From assembly GCA_937858155.1 (NCBI GenBank), contig CALLYM010000101.1, positions 1 through 60,804 on the forward strand: a DNA stretch of 60,804 nucleotides. Direction: 5' to 3'. The notes under the pieces were generated by a model. It had not been told where the DNA came from. It did no database searches and worked only from the letters and a program-made list of their open reading frames with translations. Positions within the stretch are counted from its first letter, which is position 1. Each line of letters opens with the position of its first letter. Positions 10,601 through 18,675 of the stretch are shown piece by piece. The position numbers were made by a program, and so were the translations under genes. The DNA is from an uncultured Phycisphaerales bacterium (GTDB taxonomy: Bacteria > Planctomycetota > Phycisphaerae > Phycisphaerales > UBA1924).

Positions 10601-13600
10601 ACTGACTTCGTCCTGAATGGCACAATCCCCAACGAGGGCGATCCGCTGTCGGGAGACCTGCTCTTCCGAATGACGGCCTTCACGCTCACGAACCCCTTTG
10701 ACCGGCCTGTGACGCTCTCTCCCGCGTGGCTGAGCGACGCGGAGAACCCGGTGCACGCACGCCCCACCACGGGAAGCCTCCCGGCGGACGCCGGGCAGTA
10801 CGTGCCGATCAGCTACATCAACGGCTTGCCGCGTGAGCAGCGGATCGACACCACGGGCGACTATTACTACATCCAGTGGGGCGACAAGACCTATTACCTG
10901 GGCGAACTCGACCACGTCACCAAGGTCAACACCGCGCCCACGCAGCCCAATGTCCCGTACGTGACGGGCGTCCGCGGCGAGTACATTCCGGGATCATCGG
11001 CGGACCAAACCGACATGGTGGTGGTGAAGCCCATCACCATCCAGCCCGGGCGCACAGTGGTGTGCTACGCCATCAGCCGTCCACCCCGGGCGATTTATGA
11101 AACACTCAACACCCGGTTCTCCGGGGACGATGGCTTCCCCCTGCCCACGACCACGACCGGTCAGAAGGGCTGGGTCGAGAGCCTGCTGAAGGGTCAACTC
11201 GCCGAAACGATCGGCAACGAGAACGTGGACCTCCGCTGGATCGGCCTGCTCTCACCGGGCGATGCCAAGTCCGCGGACGGCGGTCAGATCCTGGCCGCGG
11301 AGGACAAGTTCTACGACCCCATCCCGCGCACCGCGAGCCACTCGGCGGAGATCACGGCATCGCCCGGCATCGGCCGCACCGTGAACCTCTGGCGCACCGT
11401 GCGGAGCGGAGATGAAGCCCTGCCCGTCACGAACGTGGACCCGGGCGCGATGTGGAACGGGACGGAGATCATCGTCACGCCCCAGCCCCGCGTACGCCCG
11501 ATCAACGTCGCGTCCAACGACCAGCTTGTGGACCGCCTGCGCCTGCCCGATCCGTCGGACGGCGACGCGGGCCTCAACAAGATGGACGTCAAGGCTGCCG
11601 ATGGCGACAACCCCATCGCGGGGTCGGGCCTCGATCCGACCGGTAGCGAGGACCGTCCCTACGCGCTCACGCTGTGGGCGCTCGCCTCCCGACGCAACGA
11701 CCGCAAGAACGCCGACCCCGCGACCACACTCGCGGACCGCATCCCGAGCGATGTGATCCCCGCCTACTGCATCGAGCCCAAGCACCCAAATGTGGACGAG
11801 GACTGGAACGTCCAGGACGTCTCGACACTGCTGGATGGCGGCGGCACGTTCAATGTGGGTGACTTTGACCCCGAGGGCAGCATCGGCACTGTTGCGGGCA
11901 AGGGCATCGGCAAGATGCGCGTGCCTGACTGGATCAACACGATGATCGCCGGTGGCACGATGTACGACACAGACGATCCGCGCCGTGCGCCAAAGTTCCG
12001 CACCAATGGGACGGAGATGATCGACGAGCAGAGCACCGTCACTACCAACATCACATTCGGCGGCCCCAACGCCCGCACGTACGACCAGATCTACCCGCAG
12101 ATCAACTCCGCGCCCGCGGCCTACGACGACCCCGAGAACCCCAACCCCGACGTCGAAGCGATGGAGCTGGGCGTGAACAACCAGCTGATCAGCCGCGTAC
12201 GGCTTGCCGACGCGCTCTTGCCCCTGGGCATCGGCCCGCAGGAAACGCCCTACATCGGCAACGCCAACGCACCGCTGGCGCAGAACGATCCGGCGGCGTT
12301 CAACGTCCGCTACACCACGCTCGGCGAGGCCCTTGCTATCGCGCAGGGCTACGACATCAGCCTGCTGGCCGTCCCCGCCACCACCGGGCCCAACCCCAAC
12401 CCGGACCAGGCGCTCCTGTGGGGCCCACGTTCCCTGTACGCGCCGAATACGAGCGCCATCCCCGAGCACGAGATGCTCTTTGACCGGGGCAACCTCCACC
12501 TGGACTGGTTCGTGCCCTTCGTGGACATCAACAACACCGGCGCGGCCAACGCATTCACCTACAACGCCGGCACGGACCATCGTGTTGGCCAGGGCATCCC
12601 CGCCGCGCTCAGCGTCCTCGAGCAGTTCACTGTGACGCCCGATGGTGTCGCGCCCAGCCTGACGCGCGGTGTGCAGGGCCTGATCAACGTCAATACGGCG
12701 ACCCTTGCTGCGCTCCGCAGCGTGCCGTTCTTCGCCCCGCCCGACATTGCGGGCACGCTGCCCACGGGCACGGGTTATCCAGCCGTCGGTGCGTCCGAGG
12801 GCTGGTGGAATGGAGTGACCGGTGCCGCGGCGGACCCGATCACCTCCGCCTACCCAGCAAACACCGCCGCGCTCTCACCGTTTATCACAAACTACAACGC
12901 GCCAGACATGAAGTATGACCTGGCGGCGGTGCTCGACGCCTACCGCCAGAAGATCAATGTGCCCAGCCGCCGCGTGACGGGCGAGGCTCTGGCGGCCGCG
13001 CCCACAATTGGTCTGGACGCCATCAACGACGTCCGCGAGTTCCGCGACGACGACCCGTCCGACGAAACGACCGGCCCGGCGCGATCCGACTACGCGGACA
13101 TCGCCAGCCTCTCCGACCTTGTGGGCCTGCACTCTGTGGGCGAGCTCCTCGCCGTGCGGCAGCGGCACACTCAGTCTTCGGCCGCCGCGTGGAACGCCGA
13201 CCAGCCCAACTACTGGTCATTCCCCCTGGGCATGGACTGGATGGGCTTCGACAAGTTCGCACCCGGCGACTACACGTCCGCCGATGTCGAGAGTTCCACC
13301 GCCGCGATCGAGACCTACTCCACCACGCCCGCACAGCCGCTCGTGCCGCCCGGGCCCACCGTGCGATCCCAGCCCACTGTCGGCAATGAGTACGACGAGA
13401 AACTCAGCATCGCCGCCGCGGCCCTGGGCACGACCAGCGTCCGCAGCGATGTCTACGCCGTCTGGTTCGTGGCGATGGGCTTCCAGCCTTCCGACGTGGA
13501 CGCGTGCATCAGCCCCGACGACCCGCTGGTTCCCAGCGTGCAGCGCCGGTTCCTGATGATCCTGGACCGCAGCAACGTGACCAAGAAGGGTCAGAAGCCC

Positions 13601-13633
13601 AAGATCCTCCTGCTCAAGGAAGTGCCGCTGTAA
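7628..13633 (+). CDS. Giant GspK-like minor pseudopilin (2001 residues)
   Basis: A very large protein at the gspK position of the operon, preceded by GAGGAG. Its N-terminus has a 46-residue leader ending PRRRG, then SFLVLVVGTLALLAVITIVY, a pilin-type helix that lacks Glu at +5. Absence of Glu5 is characteristic of GspK. Two INVNTA-type signatures resembling the GspK helix-hairpin-helix start are visible: RVNVNTAGDLAGMP near residue 397 and GLINVNTATLAALRSVPFF near residue 1684, about 1290 residues apart. Typical GspK has around 330 residues. The long centre is rich in Asp, Asn, Pro and Thr and matches no domain I know; it may be an insertion inside the GspK fold or a fusion. Expected location: tip of the pseudopilus, with the bulk outside the inner membrane. 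It is the last gene before a terminator. Confidence 0.85.
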   Translation: MTMQHARSVELVKVADTRPRALPGVVCALAGAPAGWQVRPDPRRRGSFLVLVVGTLALLAVITIVYVALGNQDNRTRAAVKKREQLEDVPSRMAEYIAGVVGDDAVAISNERNPDPSISADDEPNALLEFREAVDAPGVWYDVYSNPLQQITTLPGGDTGTIAWNRAKFNPVGTVRMDYDLQSADARDRLPGPITGVLELYNNVPPSDPWLAASEPSFLNFAGTPVGDPDRMYLYQRDWFSISNFAPDGGFVNLANLRPEYSGFNATANEMRGITIGTTNPVARKTLYDDAGLAFNDTPWGVAVDNNNAQNRPFFWTMYQSNAFRPAAIGRNEPANQTWANPSFRKYQWVDADGDGMLDSRIFEMKDAAGNGVFTDVLAFGGKYRWFFGVRAVDMSGRVNVNTAGDLAGMPLSPYEAGLPVPPGQTPNPARQTPLLTYRVGSTPADIDLERILRMTDMVSDSVASGGSWDWTSIDPTYTNENLFNIGSGAYQALRVAINTGVIPEGEDPQGSGPVYAFDGAVDQTGNNSLWDLWNRMTGGNEDAFRNTWLSNYPQFSTLATTATSPWDFTRQRRAYYVGQASKLWGEYSFGLPLTQDAVVTGSRPSFGVDDLAELLTREGVNDPKVMSALEVVLSARAIDQNPPGLPLSSVLRSQRTLDQEMGVGRARYDASIPGQGDAAVPAAGSARDLALLQMAYDPRKSLTPISSARAMRSGSRVLDRDPAFQQNNGKIEGTNATNPIMTGAELTSLAGPSATELSTDDLKVDLRASLAQTLTPRVRQNPNPTASPIAPVNWTKELVEDQQREAAMRSIFRAYADALAPYSDIRAAWPTVPPFTGMDQTLRTLFYGYNGPETALLSAAHMAVNLRDMVDTDTRPTIATVALSGQANFLGTSGSGTPGTISSRRAVAPPATGTIPYAYPAWLDADPAVTRPDRDMFRLSIESTRLAPGNANTMAPAVNVYGIEPQPFLTQVVTMAAYIDDPLQDGHAAGTDFVLNGTIPNEGDPLSGDLLFRMTAFTLTNPFDRPVTLSPAWLSDAENPVHARPTTGSLPADAGQYVPISYINGLPREQRIDTTGDYYYIQWGDKTYYLGELDHVTKVNTAPTQPNVPYVTGVRGEYIPGSSADQTDMVVVKPITIQPGRTVVCYAISRPPRAIYETLNTRFSGDDGFPLPTTTTGQKGWVESLLKGQLAETIGNENVDLRWIGLLSPGDAKSADGGQILAAEDKFYDPIPRTASHSAEITASPGIGRTVNLWRTVRSGDEALPVTNVDPGAMWNGTEIIVTPQPRVRPINVASNDQLVDRLRLPDPSDGDAGLNKMDVKAADGDNPIAGSGLDPTGSEDRPYALTLWALASRRNDRKNADPATTLADRIPSDVIPAYCIEPKHPNVDEDWNVQDVSTLLDGGGTFNVGDFDPEGSIGTVAGKGIGKMRVPDWINTMIAGGTMYDTDDPRRAPKFRTNGTEMIDEQSTVTTNITFGGPNARTYDQIYPQINSAPAAYDDPENPNPDVEAMELGVNNQLISRVRLADALLPLGIGPQETPYIGNANAPLAQNDPAAFNVRYTTLGEALAIAQGYDISLLAVPATTGPNPNPDQALLWGPRSLYAPNTSAIPEHEMLFDRGNLHLDWFVPFVDINNTGAANAFTYNAGTDHRVGQGIPAALSVLEQFTVTPDGVAPSLTRGVQGLINVNTATLAALRSVPFFAPPDIAGTLPTGTGYPAVGASEGWWNGVTGAAADPITSAYPANTAALSPFITNYNAPDMKYDLAAVLDAYRQKINVPSRRVTGEALAAAPTIGLDAINDVREFRDDDPSDETTGPARSDYADIASLSDLVGLHSVGELLAVRQRHTQSSAAAWNADQPNYWSFPLGMDWMGFDKFAPGDYTSADVESSTAAIETYSTTPAQPLVPPGPTVRSQPTVGNEYDEKLSIAAAALGTTSVRSDVYAVWFVAMGFQPSDVDACISPDDPLVPSVQRRFLMILDRSNVTKKGQKPKILLLKEVPL

Positions 13634-13658
13634 TTGGCACGCGAACCCTTGCCCCACC

Positions 13659-13693
13659 GGGCCTCTTGGCAACGTTGCCGGGGGCCCTTTTTT
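13659..13693 (+). terminator. Rho-independent terminator after the pseudopilin operon
   Basis: GGGCC, a short spacer, then GGCAAC/GTTGCC and GGCCC form a nested hairpin followed directly by six T. It lies 26 bases after the stop of the GspK-like gene and marks the end of the long operon. Confidence 0.8.
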
Positions 13694-13702
13694 CTTGGAA
13701 GG

Positions 13703-15331
13703 TCACAGGCACGGGCCGCCGCTGAAGACCAGCAGCAGAGAATCGATGTCGGAGGTATCCGGGAAGAACCCGTCGTTGTTGAAGTCGATATCGCCGCAGC
13801 TGGGGTCGTTGGAGCACGTTCCGCCGCTGAAGACGCTCAGGAAGTCGTCGATGTCTGCCGTATCCGGAGAAAGCGTGTCGTTGTTAAAGTCAAGAGAATC
13901 GCAGCAGTTCGCAACCGTGATCTCCGCCTCGTCGCTGAACGTGCCTGCGCAGAGATTGGTCACCTGCGCGCGCAGGCGCGCACCGCTCACCGGTTCTGAA
14001 ATGGTCAGTTCGGCGGCTGTCGCACCCGAAGCCAAGCCCACACCCGCGACGGGCCCGTCCCCAATGTCCACCCACACAGCGCCGTCAAAGGCCTGCCATT
14101 GATAGGTGAGTGGGGGACTACCACCTGCCGCGACGGTAAGGTGCGCGTCACTGCCGGTGCAGACGGCCGTGTTGCCAGGCTGCAGAGTGAGCGTGGGCAC
14201 CGTTGACGGTCCCCACTCCGCGATGCGGGACGCGGGTGCTCCGCCGGCATGACCGAAGAACCCAGCGGTGAACACCGACCCGTTCGGAATCACCGCGAGA
14301 GCGTTGGCGTTGAAGTCCAGGCCGTCACCCAGCGCATGCCAGGTGGTCCCATCCCACATGGCGGCCCGAAGGGCGGGCACGCCACCCGCCTCGGTAAAAG
14401 AACCTGCTGCAAAGAGGTCCTGCCCCCGTACCGCGAGCGCGGAGACCGTGCCGTTCGTGCCGACGTCCAGTGGGGTCCAGGACGTGCCGTCAAACCGGGC
14501 GATGTGCGCTAACGGCGTCGCGGCCGAAGCAGTGAAGGATCCGCCCGCGACCACCTCTCCCGATGGCAGCAGTGTGAGGGCGTTCACCTGGCCGTCAAGC
14601 CCGTCGCCGATCGCGGTCCAGGAGGTGCCGTCCCACCTCGCCACGTCCAATGCAGGGACACCGCCCGCGGTAAAGAAGCCTCCGCCGGCGATCACACCGC
14701 CCCCGGGCGTCACCGCAAGTGCGTAGACGACGCCGTCGAGGCCGGAGCCCATCGCGTGCCAGTCGGTGCCGTCCCAGCGGGCAATGAAACTCGCGGGCAC
14801 GCCACCCGCATTCTGGAAAACCCCGCCCGCCACGAGGTCGCCGTCGGGCAGCGGGACGAGCGCGTTGACCCATGCATCCATGCCCGCCCCCAGAGGGTGC
14901 CAGGCCGAGCCGTCCCACCGCGCAATGTAACTCGCGGGCGATCCACCCGCCACCAGGAAGTACCCGCCCGCCGCGAGGTCCCCCGATGTCATCGGTGTGA
15001 GCGCGTAGACGAAGGGGTGCGGGAGCCCCCCCATGGCGCTGCCGAGCGTCGCCCAACCGCCGGTCGCGGGTTCGTACGCCGCGAGCCTTGAGACACCCAT
15101 GCCGCCCGCGAGGGTGAAGTCTCCGCCGACGATGAGCAGCGCGTGCTGCGGACCGGCACCGTCGGGGTCCCACGGCGTGAGTGACGTCACAAATCTATTC
15201 ACCCCTGGCGTGCCCACGCCGGACAGCCACTGTTCGGGGCACTGCCCGTGGGCGCGCAGCGATAACCCGCCGGCGGCGCAGAGCGCCGCGCACCAGGTCA
15301 ATCCGGCGCGATGGCGGCGGTATCGGAACAC
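13703..15331 (-). CDS. Secreted WDGT-repeat beta-propeller-like protein with Ig-like and GC-type dockerin domains
   Basis: A predicted exported protein of about 542 residues. After an Arg-rich start and a hydrophobic segment ending AHG there are about seven repeats of roughly 45 residues with the pattern ARWDGT-W-ALG-G-[30 residues]-AGGxFxxAGG, likely a beta-propeller. Then follows an Ig-like domain (about 90 residues, with LTYQWQAF), and finally two copies of a calcium-loop-like motif (DFNNDTLSPDTADIDDFL and DFNNDGFFPDTSDIDSLL), each ending VFSGG and framed by Cys. The terminal pair is the planctomycete GC-type dockerin-like tag. The start is uncertain: GTG at 15331 has GGGGAG upstream, while an in-frame GTG at 15361 would add ten residues. 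Function unknown; a surface or matrix protein is inferred. Confidence 0.82.
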   Translation of the reverse strand: MFRYRRHRAGLTWCAALCAAGGLSLRAHGQCPEQWLSGVGTPGVNRFVTSLTPWDPDGAGPQHALLIVGGDFTLAGGMGVSRLAAYEPATGGWATLGSAMGGLPHPFVYALTPMTSGDLAAGGYFLVAGGSPASYIARWDGSAWHPLGAGMDAWVNALVPLPDGDLVAGGVFQNAGGVPASFIARWDGTDWHAMGSGLDGVVYALAVTPGGGVIAGGGFFTAGGVPALDVARWDGTSWTAIGDGLDGQVNALTLLPSGEVVAGGSFTASAATPLAHIARFDGTSWTPLDVGTNGTVSALAVRGQDLFAAGSFTEAGGVPALRAAMWDGTTWHALGDGLDFNANALAVIPNGSVFTAGFFGHAGGAPASRIAEWGPSTVPTLTLQPGNTAVCTGSDAHLTVAAGGSPPLTYQWQAFDGAVWVDIGDGPVAGVGLASGATAAELTISEPVSGARLRAQVTNLCAGTFSDEAEITVANCCDSLDFNNDTLSPDTADIDDFLSVFSGGTCSNDPSCGDIDFNNDGFFPDTSDIDSLLLVFSGGPCL

Positions 15332-15507
15332 GAGACTCCCCAGGCGACTTCTTCCACGCACAGTCTACATGCGCCCAGTTTCGGAGCAAGCAAATCGGGC
15401 TCAACCCACCCCAACGGGCCACGAATCGCGCGTGATTTCTTGTTATCCAGCCCCACAAGAGACGCGATGGGCTGCACGTATCCACAGGCCTTAGGGCACC
15501 CTGTGTG

Positions 15508-16323
15508 TTATGTGCACACGCCTCCGCTGAAGACAGAGAGCAGGGCGTCGATGTCCTGCGTGTCGGGGAAGAGGCCGTCGTTGTTGAAGTCAACATCGCC
15601 ACAGGCGGTGGTGGGGCAGACCCCGCCCGCGAAGACGCTCAGGAAGTCGGTGATGTCCTGCGTATCCGGGAAGAGCGTGTCGCGGTTGAAGTCGATGCTG
15701 TCGCAGGCAGGGCCGATCGGGCCGATCGTGATTGTCTGGTAGCCCAGGATCATCGGCGTGACATTTTCGTTGAGCTCGATCGTGAAGTTGTACGACGAAA
15801 GGTTGTCAAACCCCCACGAGCCGAACGCGCCCAGAATATTGACGGACGACAGCGTGGGGTCGTTGCCCACCGGCGGCACGCTGTCAAAGGTGCGGCTGAA
15901 CGCAACGCCGTAGTTGTTGGGCGTCATGTTGAGCGGGCATTGTGTGTCGATGTCGGTGCCTTGGGAGATGAAGAACCCGTCCACGCGTGGGTCGTTGTTC
16001 CGGAGGACGAAGTAGGCGGGGAGGGGTGGGGTCGTCCGGAGGCTTCTGGTGACGTTGCCGATAGTCAGGGAGAATGTCGCAGCGCTGAAGCGGTAGCCGC
16101 GTGTGACACCGGGCAGGTTGGGGCTGTCGAGGTAGTCGCTGGAATCCAGGTCGATGGTCATCGTGGCGGGAGAGCCGGCCGCGATCCCGGCCCATGTCCC
16201 CGTTGAAAAACCATTGCTCTCGACCGTGCCCGTGACCACGACGCGCACATCCGTGCTTGCAGGCGCGGCGGAGGCATACACACACGCGGCGGTGCAGGCG
16301 ATCATTGGGAGGTGAAGTCGCAT
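15508..16323 (-). CDS. Secreted protein with C-terminal duplicated GC-type dockerin
   Basis: Exported protein of 271 residues. ATG at 16323 has GGAG eight bases upstream; an upstream in-frame GTG at 16332 is less likely. A short signal peptide (MRLHLPMIACTAACVYASA) is followed by about 175 residues with a beta-rich look (VVVTGTVESNGFSTG, MTIDLDSSDY). The last ~65 residues hold two DFNxDxLFPDTQDIxxFLxVFxGG repeats with flanking Cys. Only the tail can be matched to a family. Its neighbour downstream, ending at 13703, carries the same tail. They are separated by about 175 bases and may be transcribed separately. Confidence 0.82.
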   Translation of the reverse strand: MRLHLPMIACTAACVYASAAPASTDVRVVVTGTVESNGFSTGTWAGIAAGSPATMTIDLDSSDYLDSPNLPGVTRGYRFSAATFSLTIGNVTRSLRTTPPLPAYFVLRNNDPRVDGFFISQGTDIDTQCPLNMTPNNYGVAFSRTFDSVPPVGNDPTLSSVNILGAFGSWGFDNLSSYNFTIELNENVTPMILGYQTITIGPIGPACDSIDFNRDTLFPDTQDITDFLSVFAGGVCPTTACGDVDFNNDGLFPDTQDIDALLSVFSGGVCT

Positions 16324-16353
16324 GGCGTGCACTCCGAATCGGCGTTCATTCTT

Positions 16354-17448
16354 CTATTCTGGCCGGGCAGAAGGTGTTTCTTCGTCCGGGGCTTGGGCGA
16401 GCGCCCGCTGGCTGATCGTGTCGTAGCACGAGGCGAGCAGCCCCACGAGCGGGAACGCGGGCGGGGGGGTTGCTCCGGTCCAGGGGCTCTGGCCGAGCCG
16501 CCGCAGCAGCGGGTGTGAGACCGGGGGCGGGTTGGGGGACAGGTCCAACTCCTTTGCACCCTCACCCATCCGCCAGAACGATGCAAGGTTGGCGTCCAGC
16601 GGTACGGACTCTGCGTCGGAGACGCCGGGCACGCGGGTGGGATACACGGGTGTCGCGCCCTGGGCTGCGCCGACGACCTGCCGACGCTGGCGGACGCGGT
16701 CGAGGAGTTCGTGAGTGTCCATGCCGCGCAGGGCGAAGGCCAGGAACGGCTCGTCCGCGAGGCGGCTTGCGAGCAGGTAGGCGATGCAGCACAGGTGCTT
16801 GCACCAGCGGGGCTGCACGCCGGTGTCCCGCGCGTCGCGCTGTTTGCGTTCAAAGTCCGTGCAGGTGCAGGACGCGCGCACGTCCTGAGGGCCCGCAGGG
16901 AAGAGTTTCAGGCCCAGTGGGACGAAGACATCTTCGATGTTGGGTGGCAGCTCCGCGGCGAGGAGCTTGGCGGCGTAGATCGCGCCCTCGCTCATGGCGT
17001 GGACCGCCTTGTCCCAGTCCTCGTGTGAGATCAGGTCGATCGTGAGCGAGGTGGTGTACGGTCGGTCGGCCCGGCCCTGCACGGTGGCCTCGATGCGTCC
17101 GGGCGTAATCGCGAACTTCTTGGTCTGGCCTTCCTTCGCGTACTCAAGACCCTCGATCAGCGCGTTGCCCTCGCCCGCCTGTTCGATAAGCCGCATCCAG
17201 CGCTGCGCCGCCCACGCACCGGCGGGCACTACCTCGCCCGTCGAGGGGACAGAAACCTTCACGCCGTTCTTGACCTTGCGGGGCTTGGTCAGGGGCGGCT
17301 TGGAAGCGGGCTGCCCGGGCGAGAAACGGGACTGCGGCACCGCGCGGTTGTACTGCGGCGCGGCCATGGGGGGCGCGTACTTGCCCCTGGTGAACACGAT
17401 GCGCGACGGCTTGGGTGGTATCGGGTTGTCGGGAGCGGGGTCTGGCAA
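16354..17448 (-). CDS. SWIM zinc-finger protein
   Basis: A 364-residue protein with a SWIM-type zinc site, C194-x-C196-x19-C216-x-H218 (ASCTCTDFE ... RWCKHLCCI). The SWIM pattern is CxCx(n)CxH. Such proteins are often encoded with SNF2 helicases, but none is nearby. The N-terminal ~60 residues are Pro/Lys-rich and probably disordered. The middle (residues 75-190) resembles the domain that precedes SWIM in stand-alone bacterial members. The start used is TTG at 17448; ATG at 17367 is an alternative that would remove 27 residues. A TATAAT box lies only six bases upstream of the TTG. Function unknown; nucleic-acid or protein binding is inferred from the SWIM site. Confidence 0.8.
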   Translation of the reverse strand: MPDPAPDNPIPPKPSRIVFTRGKYAPPMAAPQYNRAVPQSRFSPGQPASKPPLTKPRKVKNGVKVSVPSTGEVVPAGAWAAQRWMRLIEQAGEGNALIEGLEYAKEGQTKKFAITPGRIEATVQGRADRPYTTSLTIDLISHEDWDKAVHAMSEGAIYAAKLLAAELPPNIEDVFVPLGLKLFPAGPQDVRASCTCTDFERKQRDARDTGVQPRWCKHLCCIAYLLASRLADEPFLAFALRGMDTHELLDRVRQRRQVVGAAQGATPVYPTRVPGVSDAESVPLDANLASFWRMGEGAKELDLSPNPPPVSHPLLRRLGQSPWTGATPPPAFPLVGLLASCYDTISQRALAQAPDEETPSARPE

Positions 17449-17454
17449 GCCGGG

Positions 17455-17460
17455 ATTATA
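17455..17460 (-). promoter_or_regulatory. Possible -10 box of the SWIM protein gene
   Basis: A perfect TATAAT on the minus strand, six bases before the TTG at 17448. No convincing -35 is seen. If used, transcription would begin at or next to the TTG, giving a leaderless message or favouring the internal ATG at 17367. A chance match is possible. Confidence 0.25.
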
Positions 17461-17496
17461 GAGGACAGGGATGGGTGGACGCGGGCGGCCCCTTGG

Positions 17497-18036
17497 TCAG
17501 GTCCCCCGCATCTCCTGCTCGACGCTCCAACGCATTTGCGGGCCACGACAATCGATGTGCACAGCGAAAAAGCCCGGCTTTCCCCCAGAGGTCCGTGGGT
17601 CGGCAGCGTGGATCAATGGCCAGATGATCCGCCGGTCCGTCTCGGGCAGGGGGAGTTTCTCGATTTCCTCCCACGTGAACCAGTCCAGGCGTCCTTCACG
17701 CATGTCGTGGGGCTCGAGCCATGTATCGCCCAAGACACGGTACACGAACATCAGCCAGTGTCCCTTGCCCTCGTAGGCCTGCTCGCTCACCACGCCGATG
17801 AGGTGGAATCGGGAGAGCGGAATGTCCAGCCCTGCTTCCTCCATCACCTCGCGCTGGGCGCACTGCGCGGGGCTCTCACCCAGGGCCACATCAAGCTTGC
17901 CGCCAATCGGGCTGCACAAGCCCTTGTTGGGTTCCTTGAGTCGGCGCAGGAGAAGGACGCGTCCGTCCTTGTCGCGCAGGTCGCAGAGGCAGGCGAGGCG
18001 GTAGGGGAGGTTTGGCGTGGAACCAAAGGCGGACAT
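17497..18036 (-). CDS. Nudix hydrolase
   Basis: A 179-residue Nudix-family pyrophosphohydrolase, substrate unknown. The catalytic helix is clear: GESPAQCAQREVMEEAGL (E54, R62, E63, E66, E67, G69), matching E-x7-REUxEExGU. The glycine loop before it is longer than the textbook box: GGKLDVALGE places seven residues, not five, between the Gly and the first Glu. The N-terminal strands (LACLCDLRDKDGRVLLLRR) and the C-terminal region (WFTWEEIEKLPLPETDRRI) are usual for MutT/8-oxo-dGTPase-like members. It starts with ATG, with an in-frame stop shortly upstream. It lies between the SWIM gene and an RRRR-tailed protein on the same strand. Confidence 0.9.
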   Translation of the reverse strand: MSAFGSTPNLPYRLACLCDLRDKDGRVLLLRRLKEPNKGLCSPIGGKLDVALGESPAQCAQREVMEEAGLDIPLSRFHLIGVVSEQAYEGKGHWLMFVYRVLGDTWLEPHDMREGRLDWFTWEEIEKLPLPETDRRIIWPLIHAADPRTSGGKPGFFAVHIDCRGPQMRWSVEQEMRGT

Positions 18037-18054
18037 GCGGAGAGACCGTATGCG

Positions 18055-18675
18055 TCAGCGGCGGCGGCGTGCCGTCAGCAGGCCCGCAAACGCGCACACG
18101 CCCGCCACGCCCGGAGCGGGCACGAGCGTAATGACGCGGATGTCGTCGGTCGCGGAGGTGGTGTTGAACTGGAACCCAACGCGGAAGGTCGAGACGCTCA
18201 GGAAGAAGAACTCGTTGGAGATGACCTCCATGCCGCGCGCGACGTTGTCGGCGTAGATCGTGCTTGGTGCGCCGACCCAGTCGGACGCGTTCAGCTCCGG
18301 GCGCAGCACGATGATGCCGATGACCGGCTGATCAAAGTCCATGAACCCCTGGTAGAGGCCGGCGCTGCTGCCGACGGGGTCCGAATAGAGGTAGTGGCTG
18401 GAGACCACCGTGCCCGCGGGGATAACGCCCGGCGTGAGCGACCCGACGCTCGCGTACGTCCCCGGGAGGGTGGCGTTCACGCTGAGGGGCGCGGTGAGGG
18501 TGAAACTGGAAACTTCGTTCCACGCATGGGTGGTGGTGTTGCTCTCCAGGGCCCCCAGCGCCATGGAGGGCGGCGGCGGGATGAGCAGCACGTCGCCGCC
18601 GCTGGCCACGATGGACGCCTGCGCAAGGGCGGGCACGAGCGCAGCGGCGCTCACGAAAGCGATGGTGCGGGGCAT
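18055..18675 (-). CDS. Secreted protein with PEP-CTERM-like RRRR tail
   Basis: A 206-residue exported protein. ATG at 18675 is chosen because it begins a good signal peptide (MPRTIAFVSAAALVPALAQA) and has GAGAGAGGA upstream; the frame stays open further upstream, but there it is Cys/Arg-rich and not coding-like. The C-terminus is PAPGVAGVCAFAGLLTARRRR: a P-x-PG motif, a short hydrophobic span and four Arg, the Phycisphaerae form of a PEP-CTERM-like sorting tag. The central domain (residues 21-185, with TYASVGSLTP and FRVGFQFNTT) looks beta-rich but is not assigned. Two other proteins in the window carry the same kind of tail (ending at 47816 and 55742). Confidence 0.82.
   Translation of the reverse strand: MPRTIAFVSAAALVPALAQASIVASGGDVLLIPPPPSMALGALESNTTTHAWNEVSSFTLTAPLSVNATLPGTYASVGSLTPGVIPAGTVVSSHYLYSDPVGSSAGLYQGFMDFDQPVIGIIVLRPELNASDWVGAPSTIYADNVARGMEVISNEFFFLSVSTFRVGFQFNTTSATDDIRVITLVPAPGVAGVCAFAGLLTARRRR

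Noticed and set aside
9278-10915. Minus-strand frame of 545 codons opposite the GspK-like gene
   Set aside because: Same kind of shadow; the plus-strand frame has pilin, GspK-like and consistent coding character.
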